64,000 bases of DNA from Rhizobium croatiense. GTDB lineage: Bacteria; Pseudomonadota; Alphaproteobacteria; Rhizobiales; Rhizobiaceae. Made by a program: the position numbers and the translations under genes. The DNA is taken from positions 124,001 to 188,000 of the forward strand of contig NZ_JAILYJ010000012.1 of NCBI RefSeq assembly GCF_019793465.1, read 5' to 3'. Numbering within the stretch: the first letter of the stretch is position 1; every line of letters starts with the position of its first letter. Positions 46,077 through 53,847 of this stretch are shown one piece after another. Under the pieces are notes generated by a model. The model searched no databases, had not been told where the DNA came from, and saw only the letters and a program-made list of their open reading frames with translations.

Positions 46077-46658
46077 TTAATGGGGCGGCCGCAGCATCGG
46101 GACGAGCGTCGGCGATGACCCGGCCTGGATCGCCCCGAGCGGTTCGAAGCCGTAGCGCCGGTAGAACGGAATGTTGCGCGGGTTCGAGGATTCCAAATAG
46201 GCTGGCGCGTGATCGCGATCGCACCTTGCGAGTGCATACACCATCAAGGCGTCCCCGTGACCTTCGCCTTGATGCGCCGGCTCGACGCCGATCAGCGGCA
46301 GGTACCAATGTGGTTCCTTCGGGTGGTACGTGGCCATCTGCTCGAATATGACCGTGGTTTCCGGGGCAAGAGAGGGCGCAACGGTGCTTTCGAGCACCGC
46401 ACCAAGTCCTTCCTCGTCAGAATGCACCCCGGGCGGCAGCCACAGCGCCGTCCCGGCGTAACCGTCGGTGCAAAAGGCGCTTCCGTTGGAGAAGGCGCTG
46501 CTCCCGAACGCCCGGATCATTCGCGGCATGGCCGCAAGGTACTGGTGTGCATTGGGCCAGGTCCATCGCGCCATAGGATCGGCTGCAAACGACAACAAGA
46601 TCGTATCGACCGCAAGGTCTTCCTCGGCCGCGGCCATAAATCTCACTGTTGGGCTCAC
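46077..46658 (-). CDS. GNAT-family acetyltransferase
   Basis: 193 residues with an acetyl-CoA-binding pattern LIGVEPAHQGEGHGDALMVYALAR (motif A, Q-x-x-G-x-G/A in the form QGEGHG) and FYRRYGFEPLG near the end (motif B). The N-terminal half contains a FCTDGYAGTALWLPPGV segment often seen in this subgroup. Substrate unknown. GTG start at 46656-46658 is preceded by an AGGAGG site. It converges with the EF-G-like gene. Confidence 0.85.
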   Translation of the reverse strand: MSPTVRFMAAAEEDLAVDTILLSFAADPMARWTWPNAHQYLAAMPRMIRAFGSSAFSNGSAFCTDGYAGTALWLPPGVHSDEEGLGAVLESTVAPSLAPETTVIFEQMATYHPKEPHWYLPLIGVEPAHQGEGHGDALMVYALARCDRDHAPAYLESSNPRNIPFYRRYGFEPLGAIQAGSSPTLVPMLRPPH

Positions 46659-46907
46659 ACTGGCCTCCTAAGTTAGGTGGTCCGACTAGGCGCCTACGCC
46701 CGTTCTCAGCCACGCATCGTAACCCAGATGGCGCGGGAGCGACACCGGTTGCTGCTGGCTCAGCGGTTCCGGCTTCAGCAGCGCCATAAACAGGTGGAGC
46801 ACCGTTCCAGGCGAAGAAGCGCTCCGCGTCGGTGAATTGCATCTGCTGCGGCAAGGAACCTTTGAAGGGGGCGAAACGTTATGCGCCTCATTGCTGGAGA
46901 CTGGCTA

Positions 46908-47777
46908 ATGTACATCGTTGTTGGCGGGACAGGCCACGTCGGTTCCGCCGTGGCGCAGACACTGCTCGATGAGGGCGAGGCCGTTACCATCGTCACGCGA
47001 GACCCTGAGAAGGCCGGCGCATGGCAACAGCGGGGCGCGGAGGTCGCCGTCGCCGACGTCCACGACGTCGCCTCGCTGCGTGAGGTGTTCCGCCGCGGAA
47101 AGCGGGCCTTCCTACTGAACCCGAACGCTGACATCTCGAGCGATACGGATCGGGAGGAACGCGAGACCGTGCGCTGCCTGCTTGAGGCGATCGAAGGGTC
47201 CGGACTGGAGAAGGTCGTGGCGCAATCAACCCTGGGCGCGCAGCCGGGCAAGGAATGCGGCGATCTCAACGTCCTTTACGACCTGGAAGTGGGCCTGAGG
47301 AACCAGCCGATTCCTGCCAGTGTCATCCGCGCAGCCTACTATTACAGCAATTGGGATACGATGTTGGAACCTGTCATGAAGGACGGGGTGTTATCGACCA
47401 TGCTCCCTGCCGAGCTCAAGCTCCCGATGGTCGCGCCGGAGGATCTGGGAAGGGTGGCCGCGCGGCTCCTGCAGGCGCCGATCGAACAGATCGGCGTATA
47501 CCCCGTCGAGGGGCCGGAACGGAACTCCCCCAACGATGTCGCCGCAGCCTTCGCCGCCGCACTCGGCCGGGCGGTTCGCGTAGACGTGATCCCGCGCGAA
47601 ACCTGGGAAGACGCATACCGCAGCCTGGGCTTCTCCGACGCGGCGGCTCGATCATATGCAAGGATGACGGCTCTCACCGCTGACGGCCCCGAATATCCCG
47701 AGGATCCAATTCGAGGATCGATCTCGCTCCAGACCTACATAGGCAAGCTGGTCGCGGCTCATCGTGACGCGTCCTGA
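46908..47777 (+). CDS. NmrA-like NAD(P)-binding protein
   Basis: 289 residues, Rossmann fold with YIVVGGTGHVGSAVAQTLL at the N-terminus (GxxGxxG), VVAQSTLGAQ and SVIRAAYYYSNWDTML, features of the atypical short-chain dehydrogenase NmrA/HSCARG group. Members are redox sensors or quinone/NADPH reductases. The catalytic Tyr-x3-Lys is not evident. I start at the ATG at 46908 (MYIVVGG), as the family begins right at the beta strand; the ATG at 46881 would add MRLIAGDWL. Isolated gene between converging small genes. Confidence 0.8.
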   Translation: MYIVVGGTGHVGSAVAQTLLDEGEAVTIVTRDPEKAGAWQQRGAEVAVADVHDVASLREVFRRGKRAFLLNPNADISSDTDREERETVRCLLEAIEGSGLEKVVAQSTLGAQPGKECGDLNVLYDLEVGLRNQPIPASVIRAAYYYSNWDTMLEPVMKDGVLSTMLPAELKLPMVAPEDLGRVAARLLQAPIEQIGVYPVEGPERNSPNDVAAAFAAALGRAVRVDVIPRETWEDAYRSLGFSDAAARSYARMTALTADGPEYPEDPIRGSISLQTYIGKLVAAHRDAS

Positions 47778-47812
47778 TGGTCGAAAGGGAAGCGAGCCCG
47801 CAAGAGCACCCT

Positions 47813-48304
47813 TCAAAAGGAAGGAACACTCCTCGAATTGGCAAGTTTCACCATCAGCGCCCTCAGTCCCGGCTGAGACGCTTCGGTGACCGCAGCGTCA
47901 AGCGGGAACCAGGCCTTCTTGCGGATCGTTTTCTCCGGATAGTCGTCCGAAATACCCGTCACCTCGAGAAGGTGAACGGCGACATGGTAGCGATGCGGGG
48001 TGCTGTCTTTCCGGTAGGTAAAAGAGCCAAATACCGCTCTGTCGACACTGCCGATGACGCCTGCTTCTTCGAACGACTCGCGGCTCGCGGTGAGGTCGCT
48101 GCTCTCGCCGGCGCCGAGATGTCCCTTCGGCACGCCCCATCTGCCGTTCCGACGGCTCCCGACCATGAGCACTTCAAGTCGTCCGTCGTCGGTCCTGCGA
48201 TAACAGATCGCGCCCGCCTGCGCAATTTCGCGGGCGAGATCGCCGCTCGGGGACTTATTGTGGTTTGCGAGCATAGCCGTCTTAGATTTCTTCCTATTTT
48301 TCAT
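47813..48304 (-). CDS. NUDIX hydrolase (diphosphoinositol-polyphosphate type)
   Basis: 163 residues from the ATG at 48302-48304, or 153 from 48274. NUDIX box GHLGAGESSDLTASRESFEEAG fits GX5EX7REUXEEXGU. The AGAICYRRTDDGRLEVLMVGSRRNGRWGVPKGHL lead and the WFPLDAA stretch resemble the DIPP subfamily, which cleaves diphosphoinositol polyphosphates, diadenosine polyphosphates or polyphosphate. It is divergent from the CYTH-CHAD gene (74-base gap), which hints at a joint polyphosphate-related function. Confidence 0.88.
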   Translation of the reverse strand: MKNRKKSKTAMLANHNKSPSGDLAREIAQAGAICYRRTDDGRLEVLMVGSRRNGRWGVPKGHLGAGESSDLTASRESFEEAGVIGSVDRAVFGSFTYRKDSTPHRYHVAVHLLEVTGISDDYPEKTIRKKAWFPLDAAVTEASQPGLRALMVKLANSRSVPSF

Positions 48305-48378
48305 CAGGCCGCAGTAACACCGTACTATGACAGTCAGATCCACGTTGGAAGTCCGTCGTCAAGCAGGAGGAGTTCATC

Positions 48379-49830
48379 ATGTCGTCAGAAACCGAAATCA
48401 AACTTGATCTGTCACATGAAGCCTTCGACGCCTTGATTGGTTCCGATCTCCTGGGCGAACCCGCTGAAGTTGTCCAGCAAAGCTCTATTTACTTCGATGC
48501 CGCCGACCGCACGCTTTGGAACAATGGCTACACCCTTCGCATACGAAAGGTGGAGACCGCGAGAACGCAAACGGTAAAGGCTATTGGCCCCAGTAGTGCT
48601 CTTTTTGCGAGATCGGAATGGGAGACCCCCGTCGAAAACGACGAACCCGTCCTCGACCACACAAGCCCGCTTTTGGCAGAGTTTGGTGGCGAGCTGAAGC
48701 TTGTACCTCTCTTCGACGCGGTCTGCGAAAGTCGGCTCTGGAAAGTGGAAGAAAATGGCTCTCGGATCGAGGTCGCCGTCGATGCTGGACAAGCTGTTTC
48801 AGGGGACCGGCTCTCTCCATTCCTCGAGGCTGAGATCGAGCTGAAGGACGGCAGCTCCAACGACTTGTTCGTGTTCGCCAGGAAAATCGAAGCCGTCGCC
48901 GGGTTCAGGATCGGCGTCCGGTCGAAGGCAGAGCGAGGCTTCGGCCTAATCGAGGCGCAGAAGACAATGTTCAAGTCGGCGCGTGTCGATCTTGATCGGA
49001 ATATGGATGCCGCTATGGCCTTTCGAGCCATCTCCCTTTCGTGTTTCCGCCATTTCCGATTAAATGAAGATGTCCTCCTTCATCGGCGCAACCCGGAGGC
49101 GCTTCATCAAGCGCGGGTGGCGCTGCGTCGTCTCCGTTCGGCTTTTTCGCTGTTCAAGCCAATCATTCCCGGAAACGAGCCGCTACGGCTGAAGGACGAA
49201 CTGCGCTGGCTAGCAGTCATACTCGGCGAGGCGCGCAACGTGGACGTCCTTCTGACGAAAGCGACGGACCCTGATCTCGTGTTCAAGCTGAAGTCGGCTC
49301 GGGAAAGTGTTTACCGCGACGCGATCGATGCTCTGAATTCTTCGCGGTCTCGGACCTTGATGCTCGACCTGTTCGATTGGCTGGAGTGCGGCGACTACCT
49401 TCCTAGCAACGGCACGGCGTCAGCGGCGATTCCCAGCGCTCGGGGCTTTGCAGAACGTGTGCTGGACAAGCAGCGGAAGCGGCTGAAGAAGGACGGCGGC
49501 TCTTTGGCGACGCTTGACGACGACCACAGACACGAGGTTCGCAAGGATGCGAAGAGATTCAGATACGCCGCCGAGTTCTTCGCCTCACTCTTCGACGACG
49601 CGCGGGGCGTCCGTCGGCATAAGAAATTTCTTGCGGCCATGGAAGCGCTTCAGGACGATCTGGGCGCATTGAACGATCTGGTAACTGGCCCGGAGGTTTT
49701 GGACAAGCACGGTCTGTCCGGACATCCGGCGAAAGATTCTGTCGTTTCCCATGCGGACAAGGACGCCCTGATCGAACGAGCGCAAGCATCTCTCGATGAC
49801 GTTCTCGACAGCAAGCGTTTCTGGAGATAG
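48379..49830 (+). CDS. CYTH-CHAD protein (inorganic triphosphatase/polyphosphate-binding)
   Basis: 483 residues. N-terminal CYTH domain (residues 4-190) begins with ETEIKLDL, the ExExK motif of triphosphate tunnel enzymes, and continues with TLRIRKV and FLEAEIEL. C-terminal CHAD domain (about 215-480) has HQARVALRRLRSAFSLF and HEVRKDAKRFRYAAEFF, the basic helices that bind polyphosphate. Such proteins hydrolyse tripolyphosphate and may sit on polyphosphate granules. ATG at 48379 after an AGGAGG site. Intact length and motifs. Confidence 0.92.
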   Translation: MSSETEIKLDLSHEAFDALIGSDLLGEPAEVVQQSSIYFDAADRTLWNNGYTLRIRKVETARTQTVKAIGPSSALFARSEWETPVENDEPVLDHTSPLLAEFGGELKLVPLFDAVCESRLWKVEENGSRIEVAVDAGQAVSGDRLSPFLEAEIELKDGSSNDLFVFARKIEAVAGFRIGVRSKAERGFGLIEAQKTMFKSARVDLDRNMDAAMAFRAISLSCFRHFRLNEDVLLHRRNPEALHQARVALRRLRSAFSLFKPIIPGNEPLRLKDELRWLAVILGEARNVDVLLTKATDPDLVFKLKSARESVYRDAIDALNSSRSRTLMLDLFDWLECGDYLPSNGTASAAIPSARGFAERVLDKQRKRLKKDGGSLATLDDDHRHEVRKDAKRFRYAAEFFASLFDDARGVRRHKKFLAAMEALQDDLGALNDLVTGPEVLDKHGLSGHPAKDSVVSHADKDALIERAQASLDDVLDSKRFWR

Positions 49831-49892
49831 CAGCATGCAATCTTCGATAGCTCGCGCGCCCCAAGAACGCTTTAAGGTGAGTGATTACTGCC

Positions 49893-50204
49893 TTAATCCT
49901 TGAGGCGGTCCATATTGCGAGACCAGGGGAAAGAAATCACCGGTTTCTGCGCAACGGGCGTATGTTCGCTTGGTGCTTCCTGTTCAACAGACCCAGCATC
50001 GCGCAGTGCCTCGCGAAGAGCCTGACCTTGCGGATGATCGCCGAAGTGCTCCAGAAAGCTCGAAATCGGCCACCTCGTCTCAGTGCCGCCGGAGGCGTCG
50101 TTGGCGCGATGGATCACGATATGCTGGTCCGCAGTTCCGTTATGTCCGAGATACCATTTGTCTCCGTTTGCGCTCGCTGCAAATTCTTTTGGTACTTCTG
50201 GCAT
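49893..50204 (-). CDS. Small conserved-looking protein of unknown function
   Basis: 103 residues from an ATG at 50202-50204 preceded by a strong AGAGGAGG. Sequence: EFAASANGDKWYLGHNGTADQHIVIHRANDASGGTETRWPISSFLEHFG, soluble, with Trp-rich strands. No family recognised. The strong ribosome binding site and natural amino-acid composition support it. It converges with the CYTH-CHAD gene. Confidence 0.65.
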   Translation of the reverse strand: MPEVPKEFAASANGDKWYLGHNGTADQHIVIHRANDASGGTETRWPISSFLEHFGDHPQGQALREALRDAGSVEQEAPSEHTPVAQKPVISFPWSRNMDRLKD

Positions 50205-50354
50205 TCCAGCCTCCTCTGATTGTGCCCTTTATTGTGCCGCCCGGCGCACTGTCGCCGATTTATGGTTTCGGCAAGTGCAGCAAAGGAGCTTGAGTTCAAA
50301 GCAGCAGATTCTGCCGGAGGCATTCCGACGCCGTGTCACTGAGTTGCAGCTAGT

Positions 50355-50510
50355 TCAGGGCACGGAGCGTCGATGACTTCCTGCGCCTCCGACGCTTGCG
50401 CCGAGGGCGATGAGAAGCTCGTCTAGCTGTTCGAACTGCTCCGCCATGCAACCCGCCGTCCGGGTGGCAATGGCTTCGTCGAATTGGTAACTCACCCAGT
50501 GTCTGTTCAA
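50355..50510 (-). CDS. Possible 51-residue protein coupled to the preceding gene
   Basis: From a TTG at 50508-50510 that overlaps the stop of the upstream gene (TTGA), the frame reads LNRHWVSYQFDEAIATRTAG, then a CMAEQFEQLDELLIALGASVGG-like helix, ending at a TGA at 50355-50357. A GTG 5 codons later is an alternative start. The amphipathic helical composition is protein-like and there is no other feature here, but no ribosome binding site is clear. Very tentative. Confidence 0.35.
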   Translation of the reverse strand: MNRHWVSYQFDEAIATRTAGCMAEQFEQLDELLIALGASVGGAGSHRRSVP

Positions 50511-50815
50511 GCGCCGGTGGGCGACTTAACCACAACGGCTGAACGGATCCCCTGTATCAACTTGCGATTTTTCTCGAACTCCGCGGATGATTTCGAGGGC
50601 AGTGGTGTTTTTCCAAAGTGCCGGCTGAGTTCGATGGAAAGGGCGGCGGGCGAGGTCATTCCATCATTATAAAGATTGAACAGCAATTTGACCGCGATGT
50701 TGTAATATTTAGGATCTGCGAGACTACTTGTGGAATCGTATCCGGCGTCGTCGAGGACGCCTTGCAATACAGCCAGGTCAGAGGTCCGCACAGATATGTT
50801 GAGATTGGAAGACAT
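50507..50815 (-). CDS. Small protein of unknown function with structured leader (copy A)
   Basis: 102 residues from the ATG at 50813-50815 (MSSNLNISVRTSDLAV), directly after an AAGGAGGACAGC site. The N-terminal half (SDLAVLQGVLDDAGYDSTS) and the IAVKLLFNLYNDGMTSPAALSIELSRHFG segment are helical. A longer frame to 50860 is only leader sequence. The 5' leader shares sequence and predicted fold with those of the genes at 51462 and 55718. Function unknown. Confidence 0.72.
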   Translation of the reverse strand: MSSNLNISVRTSDLAVLQGVLDDAGYDSTSSLADPKYYNIAVKLLFNLYNDGMTSPAALSIELSRHFGKTPLPSKSSAEFEKNRKLIQGIRSAVVVKSPTGA

Positions 50816-50875
50816 GCTGTCCTCCTTCAATTTGGGGCGAAGGCAACAACCGACCTTCACGCAGTAGCGCCCTGA
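50816..50875 (-). promoter_or_regulatory. Structured 5' leader, copy A
   Basis: Read on the minus strand: GGGCG, about 11 bases, GAAGG, 10-base loop, CCTTC, GCCC, then AAATTG and the ribosome binding site AAGGAGGACAGC. GGGCG pairs with CGCCC and an inner GAAGG pairs with CCTTC, giving a nested hairpin just 5' of the ribosome binding site. Aligned with copy B (51463-51517), the inner stem bases differ but still pair. Confidence 0.55.
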
Positions 50876-51052
50876 GAAACAGCTACTGAAGATGCATCCT
50901 GCGCCTAATCAATGCGGCTGGCAAACTAAATATTCCGGGGTAGCAGGAAGCGGTCAGGCTTATGCGTTTGAATGTAGTTATTCTCGCAATCATCGTTTCC
51001 CGGTTCGATAGTCACCAGCGCCAAAAGACGTTCCTCGCTGAATCGCCTCGCG

Positions 51053-51346
51053 TCAATTTTTCTTGTCCGCAGGCGGGTGCACAGCTCGCGTGGCGCCTCC
51101 TTCGTTTTCCCATGATGCCAAAGCCTCAGGATCGGCATGCAGCTTCCGCCGCCTCGAAGAGGGGTAGGCGGGCGCCGGGATCGTCGCCGCCCTGATGCGT
51201 CTTATCACCATCACCTCTTCGTGATGGTCGCCGTTTTCTGAAGCAACGAGATCTGTCGTCGCGTAGTCCGCTCGCTTGAGGATGGACCGCAGCTGCCAGT
51301 TCTCGTGGCGTTTCGCAGCAGTTCCAGTCGTGATGATTACTACCAT
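51053..51346 (-). CDS. Small basic protein of unknown function
   Basis: 97 residues from the ATG at 51344-51346, 6 bases after a GAGGGG; an ATG at 51352 is the alternative. N-terminus MVVIITTGTAAKRHENWQLRSILKRADYATTDL is strand- and helix-like, the C-terminus (SSRRRKLHADPEALASWENEGG) is basic and probably disordered. It overlaps the stop of the 40-residue membrane protein gene by 7 bases, so the two are coupled. A second frame at 50926-51138 overlaps its 3' part and cannot be excluded as a frameshifted continuation. Confidence 0.55.
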   Translation of the reverse strand: MVVIITTGTAAKRHENWQLRSILKRADYATTDLVASENGDHHEEVMVIRRIRAATIPAPAYPSSRRRKLHADPEALASWENEGGATRAVHPPADKKN

Positions 51347-51462
51347 AACCATCCCCTCAAAATTAAACTAATGATGACGGCGAAGCTCGCCAAGATGGAA
51401 GCCCTGAACAGGAAGTCGCCGTAAGCCACGGTATGGAAAGAGCGCTTGAGGGTGGAAGACAT
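51340..51462 (-). CDS. 40-residue single-span membrane protein with structured leader (copy B)
   Basis: Starts at the ATG at 51460-51462 after AAAGGAGGACAAG. Sequence begins MSSTLKRSFHTVAYGDFLF and continues in a hydrophobic span RASILASFAVIISLIL followed by RGWLW, so one transmembrane helix with N-terminal positive charge is likely. It is shorter than most gene finders allow. The start context (ATGTCTTCCA) equals that of copy A at 50815. It overlaps the next gene's start. Role unknown; such small proteins often bind membrane complexes. Confidence 0.6.
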   Translation of the reverse strand: MSSTLKRSFHTVAYGDFLFRASILASFAVIISLILRGWLW

Positions 51463-51517
51463 CTTGTCCTCCTTTGATTGGGGCGAAGGGAGCCACCCTT
51501 TGATCGGCAGCGCCCGT
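51463..51517 (-). promoter_or_regulatory. Structured 5' leader, copy B
   Basis: Read on the minus strand: GGGCGCTGCCGATCA, AAGGG, TGGCT, CCCTT, CGCCCC, AATC, then AAAGGAGGACAAG and the ATG. The inner AAGGG/CCCTT stem is perfect with a 5-base loop and is enclosed by GGGCG/CGCCC. Nearly identical to copy A in the flanks (CTTCGCCCCAA and AGGAGGACA). Confidence 0.58.
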
Positions 51518-51753
51518 TTCATTGGCTGCCGATATGCAAACATGCGCCTTTATTGCGCTTTATCCAAGGCAAAAGCGACGAACGCTGTGCCAGGCGCCCC
51601 TGTAATTTTCCGTGCTGGGGCCACTCGGTCGCGAGGAGAGGCGTGGGCTCTGTCTTAGCTCGTTCAGCGACGACAAACCAAGCCGGCGGCCGCGATGATA
51701 TGGGGAGCCGCGAAATGAATCCCACTTTCGCCGCCTGTGTGGTATAGTCTCTT

Positions 51754-51969
51754 ATGACCTATTCCCCGAAGGACCTGGAACTCGCGCGCCGGCAAGTGAT
51801 TGTCGACCGGCAGATGATTTGCGCGCAGCAGGGCCTGATCGACGGAATGCTGGCGCGAGGCGAGCCTGCCGGGCTGGCCAGGGAAAGGCTGGTCAAGCTG
51901 ACAGAGGATTTGCGCAACCACTGCTTCCATCAGGATCTGATTCAGGCGTCGATCCGATTGGAGCGCTGA
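51754..51969 (+). CDS. Small helical protein of unknown function
   Basis: 71 residues: MTYSPKDLELARRQVIVDRQMICAQQGLIDGMLARGEPAGLARERLVKLTEDLRNHCFHQDLIQASIRLE-type, entirely helical and reminiscent of short rhizobial proteins that form helical hairpins. No transmembrane segment. Good codon usage and a natural length; start ATG at 51754. Function unknown. Confidence 0.65.
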   Translation: MTYSPKDLELARRQVIVDRQMICAQQGLIDGMLARGEPAGLARERLVKLTEDLRNHCFHQDLIQASIRLER

Positions 51970-52012
51970 GCCAGCGGCCGCCCACGGGGCGTTCGGCGGG
52001 TCTAATCCTTGT

Positions 52013-52378
52013 TCACTCCCCGGCTTTTTCGTCACGCTCCTCGGCACGCTTCTCGGCTTCCCGGGCGGCGATCTTCCTGCTGTGATCGGTCCGCGCCTTC
52101 TCGAGCTCTCCCATTGTAGGAAGATCCCGGACAGCCAGACTCTTATCTTCGGCCTCGGTGCTTCGGCACTTTGTGAACCGATGCCGCGGGTTCTTTGCTT
52201 CACGCAGTTCGTCAACTGCGCGCGCTTCCTCGGTCGGCACGGCGAGGTCGGTGCGTGCGGCCACGGGATGGGCGATCAATTCCTTCGCGGAGGGATTGCC
52301 GTCCGGACGCTTTGCGTTAGCGCCGAAGTCGTGGCGGTCACTGGCGGTAAGGGGCTTGGCGTTGTTATGTCTCGACAT
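52013..52378 (-). CDS. Charged, probably disordered protein
   Basis: 121 residues from the ATG at 52376-52378, preceded by an AGAGG. Rich in Arg, Lys, Glu and Ala: DRHDFGANAKRPDGNPSAKELIAHPVAART is followed by a RKIAAREAEKRAEERDEKAGE coiled-coil-like tail. Predicted hydrophilic and disordered, as in some stress-induced proteins. No family recognised. Confidence 0.55.
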   Translation of the reverse strand: MSRHNNAKPLTASDRHDFGANAKRPDGNPSAKELIAHPVAARTDLAVPTEEARAVDELREAKNPRHRFTKCRSTEAEDKSLAVRDLPTMGELEKARTDHSRKIAAREAEKRAEERDEKAGE

Positions 52379-52829
52379 TTAGATGCCTCTTTTTTCATGA
52401 AGTCATGAGCCTGCCGTTCGCGCGGGACGCGCTTTCGCGGCCGACTTCCTGCTTGTCGAGCAGGCTGGCGAAGGTAGTGTATATTTCTGCAAAATCCGAT
52501 CTTTTGAATGGCGGTATCTTGTATTTCACGAAAATAGCGCAATAAAAAAGCGAATACGGCTTTATTGGATGGCTAGTTTAATTTACATATTCCACCAATA
52601 ATATTTTAAATTTGACCAATCGAGTCTGAATAAAACCTTCATTTTGGGATTTTGTCCTAGTTGTGACGCAATTGGGGCGTAGGAGTCCCTATCGTCGTTT
52701 GGCCCTGTGGCTCTCGTCCGTGTCAGAGACTTAAAGACCATCATCGCTCCGAATTCCGATCGCCATGCCAACGCCCTTTAGGAAGTATCAGCAGGCCTTG
52801 GCTAACCGCCTTCAACTGGAGCCTTCACC
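52379..52829. other. AT-rich intergenic region
   Basis: About 450 bases without a plausible gene. The stretch 52480-52650 is distinctly AT-rich (ATTTACATATTCCACC, AATAATATTTTAAATTTG) against GC-rich surroundings. Such a patch may hold promoters for the divergent small genes on each side, or mark the edge of a small insertion. Confidence 0.45.
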
Positions 52830-53120
52830 ATGTCCGACCTATCATCCACACGCACGACGGGCACTATCGTTCACTTCTCCGCCCCGTTCGCGCTTCCCGA
52901 TCTTGTCGGTGAGATGCATCCGGCCGGCGATTACAAGATCGCGCAGGATGAGGAGCGGATCGAAGGCCTGTCGTGGCTTGCCTACCGCCGCACCGCAACC
53001 TACATTCATCTGCCATCGATTGCGCAGGGCAACCGCTTGCGCAGGATCGTCCGGATGGAGCCGACGGCGCTCGCTGATCTCTTGGCAGCGACGAATGCGA
53101 CGCAGGAGCTTTCCCGATGA
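52830..53120 (+). CDS. Small protein of unknown function
   Basis: 96 residues (MSDLSSTRTTGTIVHFSAPFALPDLVGEMHPAGDYKI-type start). The middle reads EERIEGLSWLAYRRTATYIHLPS, a beta-rich hydrophilic domain; the end is helical (ALADLLAATNAT). ATG follows a CTGGAG site. Its stop overlaps the next gene's ATG (ATGA), so both are coupled. Homologues of this pattern are common in rhizobial plasmids; role unknown. Confidence 0.7.
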   Translation: MSDLSSTRTTGTIVHFSAPFALPDLVGEMHPAGDYKIAQDEERIEGLSWLAYRRTATYIHLPSIAQGNRLRRIVRMEPTALADLLAATNATQELSR

Positions 53121-53440
53121 ACGCCATCGAAAACCGTGAGAAAGCGCTGGAGCAGATCTATTTCCTGAATTCGGAAATGGCATTCAAGGTGCGATCGCGC
53201 CGCGACCGTCTACTGGCGGTCTGGGTCTGCGGCATGACAGGCGCTGCCGATGTCAAAGCCTATGTCGGAGAGATCGTCAATCTCAGGATGTCAGGGGCTG
53301 ATGATGAAGCCGTGATTGCCAAAATCCTTGCAGATTTGCGCTCGACCGGAAATGATCTCGATGAGAGAGCCTTGCGGGAGCGCATGGAGGCTTTGAGCCC
53401 TGCCGCCACGCAGGAGATCGCCCGGCAACCCTCTTTATGA
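53117..53440 (+). CDS. DUF1476 protein, paralogue of ATP synthase inhibitor zeta subunit
   Basis: 107 residues, helical. ENREKALEQIYFLNSEMAFKVRSRRDRLLAVWVCGMTG is the DUF1476 signature (normally DREKAFE..FALDEE..FKA.ARRNKLLGLWAA), followed by an AYVGEIVNLRMSGADDEAVIAKILADL middle and an LRERMEAL end. In Paracoccus the canonical protein inhibits the F1 ATPase. This copy is divergent in the N-terminal inhibitory segment and sits in a small-gene field rather than alone, so it may be a stress-linked paralogue. Coupled to the upstream gene by 4-base overlap. Confidence 0.82.
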   Translation: MNAIENREKALEQIYFLNSEMAFKVRSRRDRLLAVWVCGMTGAADVKAYVGEIVNLRMSGADDEAVIAKILADLRSTGNDLDERALRERMEALSPAATQEIARQPSL

Positions 53441-53542
53441 TCGGGAAATCTGCCGCTAGCGAAAGCTGTCCCGGGTTTGGCTAGCGGCCGGGCCGGAATA
53501 CGACGCAGCCGGGCCATGGAAATGGTGCCGGACGGACTTGTC

Positions 53543-53809
53543 TCATAAATCCGGCGACAGTTCATTGTGAACCTTGCGCACGCCGTTGGTTCTCAGTGTA
53601 ATCTCCTCAGCCCGTGACACCTCCGCTTTCAAATGCACCCATCCGGCCAGCGTGATGTCGCGGCCCCGCGCGGTGACGAAGATATAGCTGGGGTCGAGAT
53701 CGCCGGCATGGGCGAGCGCGCTGTAGACGGCCGATTCAAGATCGCCCTGGTCGGGACAGCGGGTCGCCACGCGGCCCGCGACACTGAGATGTTTTCTGTC
53801 GACTGACAT
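53543..53809 (-). CDS. BON-domain protein
   Basis: 88 residues from the ATG at 53807-53809 (MSVDRKHLSVAG) behind a CAGGAG site. LESAVYSALAHAGDLDPSYIFVTARGRDITLAGWVHLKAEVSRAEEITLRTNGVRKVHNEL matches the BON domain pattern of alternating alpha-beta with conserved glycines, used for phospholipid or surface binding in OsmY-like proteins. There is no signal peptide, so it is presumably cytoplasmic or a truncated relative. Confidence 0.78.
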   Translation of the reverse strand: MSVDRKHLSVAGRVATRCPDQGDLESAVYSALAHAGDLDPSYIFVTARGRDITLAGWVHLKAEVSRAEEITLRTNGVRKVHNELSPDL

Positions 53810-53847
53810 GGGTTCGGCTCCTGCACGGCCTTGCCGGGTGTAAAAGT

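Noticed and set aside
50926..51138. 70-codon minus-strand frame overlapping the 97-residue gene
   Set aside because: It overlaps the 3' part of a better supported gene in another frame; kept only as a possible frameshift continuation.
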